Shown: positions 8,730-18,426 of the stretch, in pieces
Numbering within the stretch: the stretch's first letter is position 1
Layout: each line of letters starts with the position of its first letter
Assembly (NCBI RefSeq): GCF_000159315.1
Contig: NZ_GG669993.1
Coordinates: 377,668 to 441,667 of the forward strand
From: Lentilactobacillus hilgardii DSM 20176 = ATCC 8290
Lineage (GTDB): Bacteria > Bacillota > Bacilli > Lactobacillales > Lactobacillaceae
Length of the DNA stretch: 64,000 nucleotides
Direction: 5' to 3'
Made by a program: the position numbers and the translations under genes
Notes under the pieces: model-generated
Told to the model about the DNA's origin: nothing
The model's database searches: none
Seen by the model: the letters and a program-made list of their open reading frames with translations, nothing else

Positions 8730-10106
8730 ATGAAACGTAAAACACCTCAAATGACGACCACCTCACAGGAAATTCAGCATAGTTTTCGAGTCTTGTTTAT
8801 TTGGTTTGCCTTTCTAATGAGTTTGGCAGTTGTCGGTGTTGTTGGCGTCCAGCTTGTCCACCAGCGCCAAGCAGAATCCATTGAGTTATTGGGCAGTCTT
8901 AAACGATCCATTATCGATGATCGGCCTGATTGGGAACAGTGGCGAAAAAACAGCACGATCAACACACAGAATACTTACGTTAAGGTTAATGACCGTACCC
9001 GAAACATCCCGACAAAGTTTTATTCACATGGCACAAAAACATTTTTAAAAGCAAAACAAATCCATTTACCGTTTTTCCGCGCACTAACCTATGTTGACGG
9101 CTATGGTTTCATGTATTACAGATCAGGAAGTAAACTTGGAATTATGTCTCAAATCTGGTTAAGCTTAAATCCGGTTGTTAACGTCTTGTTATCAGTAATT
9201 ATCGTTGTTTTCAGCCTTTTTCTACTAAGTTTATTATTCGGTTGGTACTTCATTTCATCCACCGCTAAACGACTGACGCAACCAATTAGCCAGTTGAGTC
9301 AGACTGCGCGAGACCAAAGTAAGTCCGAGCTGGAATATGAAACACTTTTACCGGTGCCAAAATCACCCATGGAAGTCAAACAGCTAACAACCAGTTTTAA
9401 CGAACTGCTCACTTCCATTAATTATAAAAACCAGCAGGAAAAAACGTTTATTTCAAACGCCGCACACGAACTCCGCACACCGATTGCGGCAATCAGAGGA
9501 CATATCCAGCTTGTCCAACGTCATGGCAGGGACCATCCGGAAATTGTTGATCGTTCCATTCAATTTATCAACAACGAATCTGCCAGAATGCAAACATTGG
9601 TTAATGATTTATTAGCACTTTCACGGGCTGATCGCGGAGACGTCAAATTGGATTACATTGACCTGACCAGCCTTTTAAACGAAACTGTTGAAGAACAGCG
9701 CGCGGTGTTAAAACAGACTATTAACGTAAATATTCCAACAAAAACCGTTGTTTATGCCAATGCTGACAACGTTCAACAGATTTTATCCGCCTTGTTGGAT
9801 AATGCCGGTAAATATTCACCTGCTGACTCACAAATCACAGTGGCCTTGTCTCAACATGGCTCACAATATAGTCTCTCCGTTCAAAATACCGGACCAAGTA
9901 TTCCCGATAACCAAAAAGATCAAATTTTCGAACGCTTCTACCGCGGTGATCAAGCTCACAATCATCAGGTATCAGGAACCGGATTAGGCTTGTCAATCGT
10001 TAAGCAACTTGCTGAATTAAATCATATCCAGATAACCGTTACAGACTTAAAACCACAGGGTAGTCGTTTCAATCTCCTTTTTAACAACCCTGAAAATCAA
10101 AATTAA
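8730..10106 (+). CDS. Sensor histidine kinase, ArlS-like
   Basis: 458 residues. ATG 8730 follows AGAGGGG. Topology: TM1 about 20-42, an extracytoplasmic domain of about 100 residues, TM2 about 148-174, HAMP about 175-230, HisKA with phospho-acceptor H246 in NAAHELRTP, then HATPase_c with N-box DNAGKYSP and G-box GTGLGLSIVKQL. It should autophosphorylate and pass the phosphate to D55 of the preceding regulator. Signal unknown. A hairpin terminator closes this operon. Confidence 0.92.
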   Translation: MKRKTPQMTTTSQEIQHSFRVLFIWFAFLMSLAVVGVVGVQLVHQRQAESIELLGSLKRSIIDDRPDWEQWRKNSTINTQNTYVKVNDRTRNIPTKFYSHGTKTFLKAKQIHLPFFRALTYVDGYGFMYYRSGSKLGIMSQIWLSLNPVVNVLLSVIIVVFSLFLLSLLFGWYFISSTAKRLTQPISQLSQTARDQSKSELEYETLLPVPKSPMEVKQLTTSFNELLTSINYKNQQEKTFISNAAHELRTPIAAIRGHIQLVQRHGRDHPEIVDRSIQFINNESARMQTLVNDLLALSRADRGDVKLDYIDLTSLLNETVEEQRAVLKQTINVNIPTKTVVYANADNVQQILSALLDNAGKYSPADSQITVALSQHGSQYSLSVQNTGPSIPDNQKDQIFERFYRGDQAHNHQVSGTGLGLSIVKQLAELNHIQITVTDLKPQGSRFNLLFNNPENQN

Positions 10107-10117
10107 CGCGACTTATT

Positions 10118-10163
10118 AAAAAATGGCACCAAAGCAATCAAATTTTGCTTGGCGCCATTTTTT
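10118..10163 (+). terminator. Terminator of the two-component operon
   Basis: AAAAAATGGCACCAAAGCAA pairs with TTGCTTGGCGCCATTTTTT, leaving one mismatch and one bulge. The left arm is A-rich, so it may also serve the convergent SDR gene ending at 10221. Confidence 0.85.
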
Positions 10164-10220
10164 AAATGACCGTTTAGTCAATAGAAATTGTACTCTCAAA
10201 CGTGATAACAGGTTTTGTGA

Positions 10221-10964
10221 TTATCCTTGTCGTGTCGGTCGCAACACAATTTCATTAATGGCCGTGTCTGCAGGCAAATCAACGGCTGACAGGATGGCCG
10301 AAGCTACCCGCTGTGGGGACGAGGCAAATTGATCATAGTAGGCATTCATTGCTTTTTTCTGATCGGGATCGGTCACGTGATTCACCAACTCTGTCGCAAT
10401 TGCTCCCGGCGAAACCACAGTGACACGAACGTTACTACCTGCCGCTGCTTCTTCCTGTCGCAATGCTTCGCTGATCATCCAAACACCGGCCTTGGTTGCA
10501 CTATAGACACCTCCACCGGGATGAACGCTGTGGGCGGCGACTGATGCAACATTAATGAATTGACCTGCTTTTTGTTTTCTCATCGTTGGCAATGCTGAAT
10601 TAATACCATACAAAACACCGCGTAAATTAACATCAATCATCCGGTTCCAATCATCAACCCTGCCTTTAATAAACTCGGAATGAGGCATTAGCCCAGCATT
10701 GTTCATCCATACATCGATTCGACCATATTGCTTTAATGCCAAATCAGCCAAAGATTGAACACTTTTTAAATCGGTCACGTCAACCGGTGCATATATTGAT
10801 TGACTACCATCCGAGTTAATTGAATCTGTAATTTCCTGTAGTTTTTTCTCTCGACGTGCTCCCAGAACCAACCGGTGTCCCTTTTTAGCTAATAATTTAG
10901 CTGTTGCTTCACCGATTCCACTGGATGCACCAGTGATGACGATGACTTTACTTTTTGTTGTCAT
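10221..10964 (-). CDS. Short-chain dehydrogenase/reductase (classical SDR)
   Basis: 247 residues; GAGGAG 7 bases ahead of the ATG. Rossmann motif TGASSGIG at about 11-18, an arginine pair (GARREKK) favouring NADP(H), NNAG at about 87-90, and the catalytic S-Y-K set in NVASVAAH...VYSATKAG. Substrate not deducible; the MerR partner suggests reduction of a reactive carbonyl. The preceding merR gene overlaps its start by 17 bases, so the two are translationally coupled and expressed from the MerR-type promoter at 11395-11425. Confidence 0.88.
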   Translation of the reverse strand: MTTKSKVIVITGASSGIGEATAKLLAKKGHRLVLGARREKKLQEITDSINSDGSQSIYAPVDVTDLKSVQSLADLALKQYGRIDVWMNNAGLMPHSEFIKGRVDDWNRMIDVNLRGVLYGINSALPTMRKQKAGQFINVASVAAHSVHPGGGVYSATKAGVWMISEALRQEEAAAGSNVRVTVVSPGAIATELVNHVTDPDQKKAMNAYYDQFASSPQRVASAILSAVDLPADTAINEIVLRPTRQG

Positions 10965-11358
10965 TATTTTTCTCCTCGTAAACTAATTTTTCTTTTTCGT
11001 AATTTAACGTATGATCCTCAAAATGATCGATTTTGAAGCTTAAATAAGCAACAGTTTTTTTGATTTCAGTCATTTTATCAATTAATTCCCGTCGCTGATC
11101 AATTAATAATGTTTTTCTAGCTTCAGAATTTTGCTGACCATCACGATATAGTTTAACAAATTCAATTAGTGCTTCAATTGACATGCCGGCTTTTCTTAAC
11201 GCTTTAACGTAAAAGACCCAATTCATATCATATTCACTATAGTCCCGATAACCACTTCCATTTCGCTGGATCTCCGGTAATAATCCCAGTCGCTCCCAAT
11301 ACCGAAGCGTATCCTTGATTAAATCAAATTTCTGACTCACTTGATTAATCGTCGCCAT
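10948..11358 (-). CDS. MerR-family transcriptional regulator
   Basis: 136 residues from ATG 11358 (MATINQVSQKF). The N-terminal winged helix is intact (DTLRYWERLGLLPEIQR, then YRDYSEYDMNWVFYVKALRKAGMSI), followed by a dimerisation coiled coil. The protein has no cysteine at all, so it cannot sense thiol-reactive aldehydes through a cysteine as AdhR-type relatives do; it must use another signal. It should twist a promoter with an over-long 19-base spacer, exactly the arrangement found upstream of itself and upstream of the aldo/keto reductase remnant at 17298. Confidence 0.9.
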   Translation of the reverse strand: MATINQVSQKFDLIKDTLRYWERLGLLPEIQRNGSGYRDYSEYDMNWVFYVKALRKAGMSIEALIEFVKLYRDGQQNSEARKTLLIDQRRELIDKMTEIKKTVAYLSFKIDHFEDHTLNYEKEKLVYEEKNNDNKK

Positions 11359-11394
11359 TTTGATTTTTACTCCCTTCACTTCAACCTTATTACC

Positions 11395-11425
11395 AGTCTA
11401 AACCTTGGTCTGTACTTCAAGGCAA
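11395..11425 (-). promoter_or_regulatory. MerR-type promoter/operator for merR-SDR
   Basis: On the minus strand, -35 TTGCCT (11420-11425) and -10 TAGACT (11395-11400) are 19 bases apart, the hallmark of MerR-activated promoters. The spacer contains the imperfect dyad CCTTGAAG/CCAAGG. A near-identical element lies at 17334-17364. Confidence 0.85.
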
Positions 11426-11513
11426 GCACTACTACAAAGAATCTCACAAATTAAAAATAATTTTCTAAACCATAAATCAAATCTGTGAAAATCTCATCTG
11501 GCTCTTTTTTCCC

Positions 11514-11542
11514 GCCTATTTCGACTAGGCAGGATTTTTTTT
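11514..11542 (+). terminator. Hairpin plus T8 ahead of the glycosyltransferase gene
   Basis: GCCTA (11514-11518) and TAGGC (11526-11530) pair around a 7-base loop, with TTTTTTTT at 11535-11542, 66 bases upstream of the glycosyltransferase start. It could be an attenuator or leftover terminator. The stem is only 5 bp, so confidence is modest. Confidence 0.4.
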
Positions 11543-11607
11543 ATTATAAAGACAATGATTTAACCGGTTATTTATCGACATCATCTCTACAAAAGGAAGG
11601 CACTTCT

Positions 11608-12549
11608 ATGACACTTATTTCACTCGTTGTTCCCTGCTATAACGAACAGGCAAGTATCCCCATTTTTTACAAAACCGTTGAAAAAATTTTGACCCAATTT
11701 GCCAATCATTCCGGTCATTATCAGTGGGAATACTGGTTCATAAACGATGGCTCTACTGATAAAACGCTTGATGAACTGGAAATTCTAAACACAAAGGATC
11801 CCAACCGAGTTCATTACATTGACTTCACCCGTAATTTTGGCAAAGAAGCAGCCCTCCTTGCCGGTTTTACCCAAGCTGACGGCCAATACATCGGCGTTAT
11901 GGACGTCGATTTGCAGGATCCACCGGAACTTCTGCCAAAGATGATCGAACTGTTAGATACCACCGATAATGATGTCATTGCCACCCAAAGGACCGGTCGG
12001 AATGGTGAGCCTAGAATTCGTTCCTGGTGTTCAGACAGATTTTACAGCCTTATTAACAAAATTTCAAAAGTAAAAATGCGCTCCGGTGTCCGTGATTATC
12101 GACTTATGCGACGTTCAGTCGTAACTGCAATCATTTCTCTTCCTGAATACAATCGATTTTCCAAGGGGATTTTTAGCTGGGTCGGTTTTAAAACAAAATA
12201 CCTGACATTCCCCCACCATGATCGGGTTGCCGGAAAAACACACTGGTCATTTAGCCAATTAGTAGATTACTCATTAGATGGCATTATGGACTTTTCAGCC
12301 GTTCCACTCGCAATCGCTTCTTGGATTGGCATTATTTCATTCATACTAGCTATTTTTGGACTGATTTTTATCGTTGTTCGCGCCTTAATCTATGGGGACC
12401 CCACAATTGGCTGGCCCTCCTTGGTCACAATTATCCTAATGGTTGGCGGCATCCAACTTCTGTGTTTGGGCATTATTGGCAAATACATCAGTAAAATCTA
12501 TTTGGAAACCAAGCACCGACCACTGTACCTGATTAAAAAAGAACGTTGA
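11608..12549 (+). CDS. CsbB/GtrB-like polyprenyl-phosphate glycosyltransferase (GT2)
   Basis: 313 residues; ATG 11608 follows AAAGGAAGG. The GT2 domain carries VVPCYNEQ, FINDGSTDKT and the D-x-D site MDVDLQDPPE, with QRTGRNGEP and RVAGKTHWS further on. Two C-terminal membrane spans (about 232-258 and 268-292) anchor it. Family members move a sugar from a nucleotide donor to undecaprenyl phosphate on the inner membrane face; CsbB of Bacillus does so with GlcNAc. A YfhO-family protein two genes on is the known outer-face partner of CsbB, so surface polymer glycosylation (teichoic acid or similar) is the likely role. An earlier in-frame ATG at 11485 lies before the hairpin and was not used. Confidence 0.88.
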   Translation: MTLISLVVPCYNEQASIPIFYKTVEKILTQFANHSGHYQWEYWFINDGSTDKTLDELEILNTKDPNRVHYIDFTRNFGKEAALLAGFTQADGQYIGVMDVDLQDPPELLPKMIELLDTTDNDVIATQRTGRNGEPRIRSWCSDRFYSLINKISKVKMRSGVRDYRLMRRSVVTAIISLPEYNRFSKGIFSWVGFKTKYLTFPHHDRVAGKTHWSFSQLVDYSLDGIMDFSAVPLAIASWIGIISFILAIFGLIFIVVRALIYGDPTIGWPSLVTIILMVGGIQLLCLGIIGKYISKIYLETKHRPLYLIKKER

Positions 12550-12559
12550 GGTGATTCGT

Positions 12560-13229
12560 ATGCAAAAAAAAAATAATTATAACACGCAGATTTTGATTAG
12601 CTGGTGGGGACTTTTTGCACTTGTCGCCTTCATGGTTAAGCAACAGTCTTCCCATCTTTTTAATATTGATCAACTCGGATTAATTGATATTCATCGCTTT
12701 TTACAACCTTCACAACTGACTGCTTTTAAATGGATTACCCTTGCCGGAAGCCCGATTGTGACAACTCTTGGCGCCCTTATTCTCTCAGGGTGGCTGCTCC
12801 ATCGAAAACAACCGTTTTTTTCACTGATCACATTAACAACAGTAATTGGCGGTGATCTTTTGGAATTATGTGTAAAAGAACTTATTCAAAGGCCACGGCC
12901 GGCTTTCGAGCTGGTCAGAGCAACAGGTTACAGCTTTCCAAGCGGCCATGTCTTTGGCACAACAATGTTGGCAGTTTTAATTTGGCATTTCGTTATTTCA
13001 AAAACAAATCGGAGTCAACATCAATTCTTTTTATTTAATCTATTGGGTTGGTTTAGTGGCCATTTCAAGAGTTTACCTACAGGTTCATTTTCCTTCGGAC
13101 GTTTTAGGTGGGTTCATTCTAGCACAAGCTTGGTGGCAAACTGTTAACATCAGTTATTTACGACTCGAACAGCAAATTGCGTCTACCATCAATCAATTAA
13201 CGGGTTCAGATCCTAAAAAAACGAGGTAA
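12560..13229 (+). pseudogene. PAP2 lipid phosphatase, frameshifted inside its third motif region
   Basis: ATG 12560 is preceded by GAGGTGAT. The first frame (to 13147) shows PAP2 motif 1 KELIQRPRP and motif 2 PSGH but then degenerates. Removing one T from TTT at 13052-13054 moves translation to the frame reading VAISRVYLQVHFPSDVLGG, which supplies motif 3 (SR-x5-H-x3-D), a last membrane span and a short tail ending at 13229. So the ancestral gene is a complete PAP2-family membrane phosphatase of about 222 residues, probably acting on polyprenyl pyrophosphate or a related lipid carrier in the same pathway as its neighbours. As written, the enzyme lacks its catalytic histidine motif and should be inactive. 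A run of nine A bases just after the start codon is another slippage-prone spot. Confidence 0.85.
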
Positions 13230-13234
13230 GAACT

Positions 13235-15802
13235 ATGCTTACGAAATTTCGTCAAAGTATTGGATTAACAACGGCCATATCCGGGGTATTTGCGCTGCTC
13301 ATCATAACCGGGGTCATGATTGCTTACCAAATTACGCCATTTGGTCGTCAAAACTTACTTTTTAGTGATAACGCAGCCCAATACGTCACGTTTCTGACCG
13401 CACTTCGGCATGCACTTGTCACACACCAATTTAGTCTATACTCATTCGGGCTTAGTCTTGGCAGTAATGCCGTGCCAACACTCGCATACTACCTCATGAG
13501 TCCATTTAATCTGGGACTTGTTTTCTTCTCAGCTGCTCAAGTGCCATCAGCAATCACATTGATGATTATTTTAAAAGTCGCTTGTATTTCTGCTGCAATG
13601 GCTTATTTTCTACAACGCCATTTTGAAATTGTCAGCGGATGGGCAGTTTTGTTTGGAGCTGCTTTTGGATTATGCGGCTTCGTTGCTGCCGACTATTTTG
13701 ATATCATGTGGTTGGATAGTCTGATTTGTCTCCCACTCATTATTAATGGGCTGGATACAATTGTTCGGGGTGGCAAACCGACACGCTTTTTTGTCTGGCT
13801 GCTCTTCGGCGTCATTGTTAATTACTATTTAGGATATATGATCTGTATTTTTATCGTCTGTTATACCGTTTATATCATCTATGAAGACGGTCATGGTCAA
13901 TTATCATTTAGCCAATTATTAAAGCAAAACAAGGATCATTTGTTAACGATCATTTTTTCAGGTTTCTTCAGTCTCATGAGTGCAATGGTCATTCTGGTGC
14001 CAACAGTTATTGGCATGATGCAGACTGCCAAACATGCCTATGTTTCCGCAAATTTTACGTTCAGATCCATGTTCAGTTTTTCCGTGCTCGCTCAACTGGG
14101 AATCGGTGGTGTAAGTTATGGCAACCATTTAATCCACGCACCTGCTATTTTCAGCTCATTAATTGTCACGCTTTTAGTGGGATGTTATTTTGTCCATCCT
14201 AATATCAGCAGATCTTCAAAGTGGCACGCTGCCATCTTTTTGCTTGGTTTGCTGTTAAGCATGAAGGTCTGTATCACAAATACGATCTGGCATCTGTTTC
14301 AGCAACCGTCCGGATTTCCGTTTCGACAAGCTTTTTTCTTTAGTTTTATGATGATAACCATCTCATACGGTGCTTGGTTGAAGAACGCCAAATTGGTTTC
14401 TCGTCACTGGAAAGTTGCTTTACCAGCAATTATTATGGGGTGCTTAATCCTTGGAACGTTTGGCCCCCACTTTTTAATGATGTCATCTGCTTCAAATCGG
14501 CTTTCCAGTACGCAATTGGGCATTTTAACGCTTAATTTAACTGTTATTGTACTTGGATCTCTCATCATTTTCACCACTGGTCGCCTTCTTCAGGCTTGCT
14601 TGATGATTGGGCTGTTTGCAGGAGAGCTTAGTGGTAATTTCCTGATAGCTATGGCTGGCTCACCTTTTGGTAATCAAATCCAATATCAACAACGTTACCA
14701 ACGGGAAGCTGCCATACTCAAACCGATTACGAAAGATTCAGGACAACTTTATCGAACCAATAATCAAAGCCGACTCATTAATAACAGTTTTCAGAGATAT
14801 TATAACTATAATGATGCGCTTTTATTTAATTATCGGGGGATTTCAGAATATAATTCAACGATTAACGATACTACCCGAAGAACATTAAATTCACTGGGAC
14901 TTTTCAGCAAAAATGTTCGTAGAATCAGTGCTCAAGGATTAAATCCGGTTACTGAAATGCTCTTGGGCGTTAAATATAATGTTAGCCCATCCAATCGATT
15001 GACCCAAAATACCAGCTATGTCGGAATGGGATTTCCTACAAGTAAGTCCCTGACGACAATTCAGCTGCATCCAACTGATAAATTCACGAACCTCGAAAAA
15101 ATATTGGTCTCAATTAATAAGGGAGAGGCCCCTTATTTCTATCCCGTCAGAAAAAACCGTGTTCAACTTGTACGAAACAAGTCCAAGCAGACTAATTACC
15201 GATATCATTTACAAATGACCGTTAACACAACCGGCCCCTTATATCTCAATGCGCGGCTTCGTGGTACAAATTACACCACTATTACGGTAAATGGCAAACA
15301 CATTGCCAGTCCCAAGGTTCCTGCCAATCGATTTCGATTTTTGGATCGGCTAGGGTCATACACCAAAGGAACGAAACTTTCAGTTGCTCTTACGTCAACC
15401 AGTCCTTATCCTAAATCGTTGCAATTTGAAAGTATGAACCAGTGGAAATTCAAAAAGCTTGTTGCATCATTACAATTTCCGGGTTATGTGCCAAAGATTC
15501 AAGGAAATCAAATAAGCGGTGACATCATCGCCAACCGACATCAAAGATCGGCTTTTCTATCGATCCCATTTGATAAGGGCTGGCAAATCAAAGTGAATGG
15601 TCAACCAACCGCACCCGGGAAAGTGCTTAATGGATTGATGGCTGTTCCGATAAAGAGTGGACTTAATTATATTGTTTTAACCTACCACACACCGGGATTA
15701 ATCATCGGATCAATATTTTCTATATTGGGGCTGGTATCATTTATTTGCCTTAGTATGGTATTAAAATTGAAAGAACCCTTGAAACACCGTAAAAGATCTT
15801 GA
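13235..15802 (+). CDS. YfhO-family membrane glycosyltransferase-like protein
   Basis: 855 residues with an N-terminal span at about 15-35, a long polytopic region to about residue 480 (including FSDNAAQYVTFL and DIMWLDSLICLPLI), a large extracytoplasmic segment of about 330 residues, and a last span near the C-terminus (TPGLIIGSIFSILGLVSFIC). This is the GT-C-like layout of YfhO, which transfers a sugar from polyprenyl phosphate to lipoteichoic acid outside the cell together with CsbB. It starts 5 bases after the end of the reconstructed PAP2 gene, so the three genes form one operon. No separate flippase (GtcA type) gene is present in the cluster. Confidence 0.87.
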   Translation: MLTKFRQSIGLTTAISGVFALLIITGVMIAYQITPFGRQNLLFSDNAAQYVTFLTALRHALVTHQFSLYSFGLSLGSNAVPTLAYYLMSPFNLGLVFFSAAQVPSAITLMIILKVACISAAMAYFLQRHFEIVSGWAVLFGAAFGLCGFVAADYFDIMWLDSLICLPLIINGLDTIVRGGKPTRFFVWLLFGVIVNYYLGYMICIFIVCYTVYIIYEDGHGQLSFSQLLKQNKDHLLTIIFSGFFSLMSAMVILVPTVIGMMQTAKHAYVSANFTFRSMFSFSVLAQLGIGGVSYGNHLIHAPAIFSSLIVTLLVGCYFVHPNISRSSKWHAAIFLLGLLLSMKVCITNTIWHLFQQPSGFPFRQAFFFSFMMITISYGAWLKNAKLVSRHWKVALPAIIMGCLILGTFGPHFLMMSSASNRLSSTQLGILTLNLTVIVLGSLIIFTTGRLLQACLMIGLFAGELSGNFLIAMAGSPFGNQIQYQQRYQREAAILKPITKDSGQLYRTNNQSRLINNSFQRYYNYNDALLFNYRGISEYNSTINDTTRRTLNSLGLFSKNVRRISAQGLNPVTEMLLGVKYNVSPSNRLTQNTSYVGMGFPTSKSLTTIQLHPTDKFTNLEKILVSINKGEAPYFYPVRKNRVQLVRNKSKQTNYRYHLQMTVNTTGPLYLNARLRGTNYTTITVNGKHIASPKVPANRFRFLDRLGSYTKGTKLSVALTSTSPYPKSLQFESMNQWKFKKLVASLQFPGYVPKIQGNQISGDIIANRHQRSAFLSIPFDKGWQIKVNGQPTAPGKVLNGLMAVPIKSGLNYIVLTYHTPGLIIGSIFSILGLVSFICLSMVLKLKEPLKHRKRS

Positions 15803-15831
15803 GGATTTCATTAAAAATAGTCACTAATATC

Positions 15832-15880
15832 TAAAAAAATCGGTATACTAGACAGCTTCAAATTGTCCAGCATACCGATT
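15832..15880 (-). terminator. Terminator between yfhO-like gene and the convergent NAD(P)-binding gene
   Basis: AATCGGTAT (from 15838) and ATACCGATT (to 15880) pair, with an inner CTAGACA/TGTCCAG helix. The A7 tract on the left gives a T7 tail for minus-strand transcripts. It probably also stops plus-strand transcription. Confidence 0.75.
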
Positions 15881-15935
15881 AGTGTTTAAACGTTATTTTT
15901 AAACCTCAAAACCCGGGGAATGCAAGGTCCTCCAA

Positions 15936-16586
15936 CTAATAAACAGGGCGATTTTTGCCTTGCGTTGCGGGATCGGCCGAGCCCAAGCTATCATTGACAC
16001 CCAATGATGGATCAGTGATCATTTTCAACACTAAATCAGCGACACTTTTACGGGAACCTGATACCCCGACAAATTGATCATTCTTATGCGTGATTTGGTA
16101 CGAAACTTCATCACGGTCATTCAGCCAAGGTAAACGCAATGTCGTATAGGCCAAACCCGATTGGCTTAACAACGTATCTGATTGAGTTGCGGCCGCCAAG
16201 CCGCTTTTGACCATTGACCGATTCCAACGACCAAATTCTCCCGGTACTTCATCATAAATACCTAAAATATTGGTTGAAATAATTCGGCTGACGTTATGTG
16301 CTTTCATTGCCGAAATGATATTTCTGGTCATTTTATTATCAGGATCATGATCAACGACTGCCGTAAAAATCATATCCTGACCCGCAACTGCTTGGCTAAC
16401 CGATTCTTGATTCTCCATGTCCACATCAAGAAGGCGGACTCGGGGGTTATTTGCCAAATCAGCTAATCGTTTTGGTTGACGCAAACCCAACGTCAACGAG
16501 ACATCCTTGAATTTATCTTCGGAAAGAAGTCTTTTTTCAACAATTCTGGCAATTTGACCATTAGCAGCTAATATAAGTAAATTCAT
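15936..16586 (-). CDS. NAD(P)-binding Rossmann protein, NmrA-like atypical SDR
   Basis: 216 residues. N-terminal LLILAANGQIAR is the dinucleotide-binding G-x(x)G-type loop of atypical SDRs, followed by ADLANNPRVRLLDVDMEN, which places an acidic residue at the end of a strand, and HNVSRIISTNILGIY. Such proteins act as NADPH-linked reductases or redox sensors; no substrate can be assigned. It lies 54 bases downstream of the decayed aldo/keto reductase on the same strand and may have been co-transcribed with it from the MerR-type promoter. Confidence 0.8.
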   Translation of the reverse strand: MNLLILAANGQIARIVEKRLLSEDKFKDVSLTLGLRQPKRLADLANNPRVRLLDVDMENQESVSQAVAGQDMIFTAVVDHDPDNKMTRNIISAMKAHNVSRIISTNILGIYDEVPGEFGRWNRSMVKSGLAAATQSDTLLSQSGLAYTTLRLPWLNDRDEVSYQITHKNDQFVGVSGSRKSVADLVLKMITDPSLGVNDSLGSADPATQGKNRPVY

Positions 16587-16640
16587 TAATAATTTCCTTC
16601 CTTACTATCAAATTGTTCCGTAGTACTTAACTAAAAACAA

Positions 16641-17313
<673 letters not shown>

Positions 17314-17333
17314 TCATATTTTTTAACAAGATC

Positions 17334-17364
17334 AGTGTAAACCTTGGTGTGGACTCCAAGGCAA
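17334..17364 (-). promoter_or_regulatory. Second MerR-type promoter/operator (aldo/keto reductase locus)
   Basis: On the minus strand, -35 TTGCCT (17359-17364) and -10 TACACT (17334-17339) with a 19-base spacer containing the dyad CCTTGGAG/CACCAAGG. It matches the merR-SDR promoter at 11395-11425 in boxes, spacer length and dyad. One MerR protein therefore probably drives both loci. Confidence 0.85.
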
Positions 17365-17453
17365 GCCATATTATTTTTTAAATGACATTTTTTATAAGAT
17401 ACGCCCCATCAATTGTTTAACTGCCAGGTTAAAAATCAAAACTTTAAGGGTAT

Positions 17454-17492
17454 AAAAAAACGGGCCACTTTTCCTTCGAAGAAAACAGCCCG
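17454..17492 (-). terminator. Terminator of the AIM24-like gene
   Basis: On the minus strand CGGGC (17488-17492) pairs with GCCCG (17461-17465), an inner TTTTC/GAAAA helix extends the stem, and the A7 tract on the left becomes a T7 tail. Confidence 0.75.
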
Positions 17493-17530
17493 GCACAATG
17501 CTCAATTATTTATTAAACAAACCTATCTGT

Positions 17531-18241
17531 TTAGTTATCATTACTTCTATCTGGCAAAAACGGCATCAATAAATTTACCAACCCCTCAATACTTCGAGTT
17601 TGAATCAAAACGGTTCCAATACCCTTAAAGTGGTTAACCAATCCTTCACCGGTCTTAAAACCAAATGTGCCGCTGCCGACTTCAATGTTATAGTCCAAGC
17701 TTTGACTCCAAGCAACAACATTACTGTTGTCAACAACGTATTCATCATTTCCCTGCAACTCGACGGACATAATATCAGCATATCCCGAAACCAGAAAAGT
17801 ACCACTACCCTGCGTCTCCATGACAAACAACCCGCCGGTTCCGCCAAAGACAGCGCTTCCCAGCTTTTGTCGAATCATTTTATAATTGGTCCCTTCATCG
17901 GAAGCCAAGTATGCGCTGGTATTGAGACGCCACTGATGAGACTCATCCGTACGCAATTCCCGAATGGCCCCAGGATTGGCAGGCGCAATCAGCAGTTCCC
18001 CGTCGTCTGTGTTGCCTGTGGCAGTTGTAATGAAGAATCCCTCACCACTGGTTACAGAACGACCCAGCGCGCTTAATACACCCCCGAAGCCTTTTTTACC
18101 ATTGCTGTTCATGTGCCCTTCCAAAGTCACTTGACCATTATGGGCAATCATTGATCCGCGTTCAATTTGAATCTGCTCGCCCTTGCGCAGTTTGAGCGTG
18201 ACTGTGGGAAATGCAGTATCTTTTGAAATTGTAAAATCCAT
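17531..18241 (-). CDS. AIM24 / TIGR00266 family protein
   Basis: 236 residues forming the all-beta tandem repeat of this family, with ERGSMIAHNGQVTLEG near the N-terminus, GEGFFITTATG, the PANPGAIRELRTDES segment and GGTGGLFVMETQGSGTFLVSG in the second half. Bacterial members are cytosolic, trimeric, and of unknown function. It is a single-gene unit, transcribed away from the GNAT gene. Confidence 0.88.
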   Translation of the reverse strand: MDFTISKDTAFPTVTLKLRKGEQIQIERGSMIAHNGQVTLEGHMNSNGKKGFGGVLSALGRSVTSGEGFFITTATGNTDDGELLIAPANPGAIRELRTDESHQWRLNTSAYLASDEGTNYKMIRQKLGSAVFGGTGGLFVMETQGSGTFLVSGYADIMSVELQGNDEYVVDNSNVVAWSQSLDYNIEVGSGTFGFKTGEGLVNHFKGIGTVLIQTRSIEGLVNLLMPFLPDRSNDN

Positions 18242-18426
18242 GATTCTTCATCCCCTAACCAAATTTGACTCCAGTATAACAGAGGATTAGTCGAAATTAA
18301 TGCTTAATTGACTGAAAAGATCAGCTGTACAACAAAAGCCAATATCAACCTGAATGATATCAAAATCGACTAGATAATGGCTATCCACCAATCAATTATC
18401 GTATAATTAAACAAAATCAGAAAGTG

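Noticed and set aside
11485..11607. Upstream in-frame ATG extending the glycosyltransferase by 41 residues
   Set aside because: The extension spans a hairpin with T8 and has no ribosome site; ATG 11608 has AAAGGAAGG and starts at the conserved GT2 strand.
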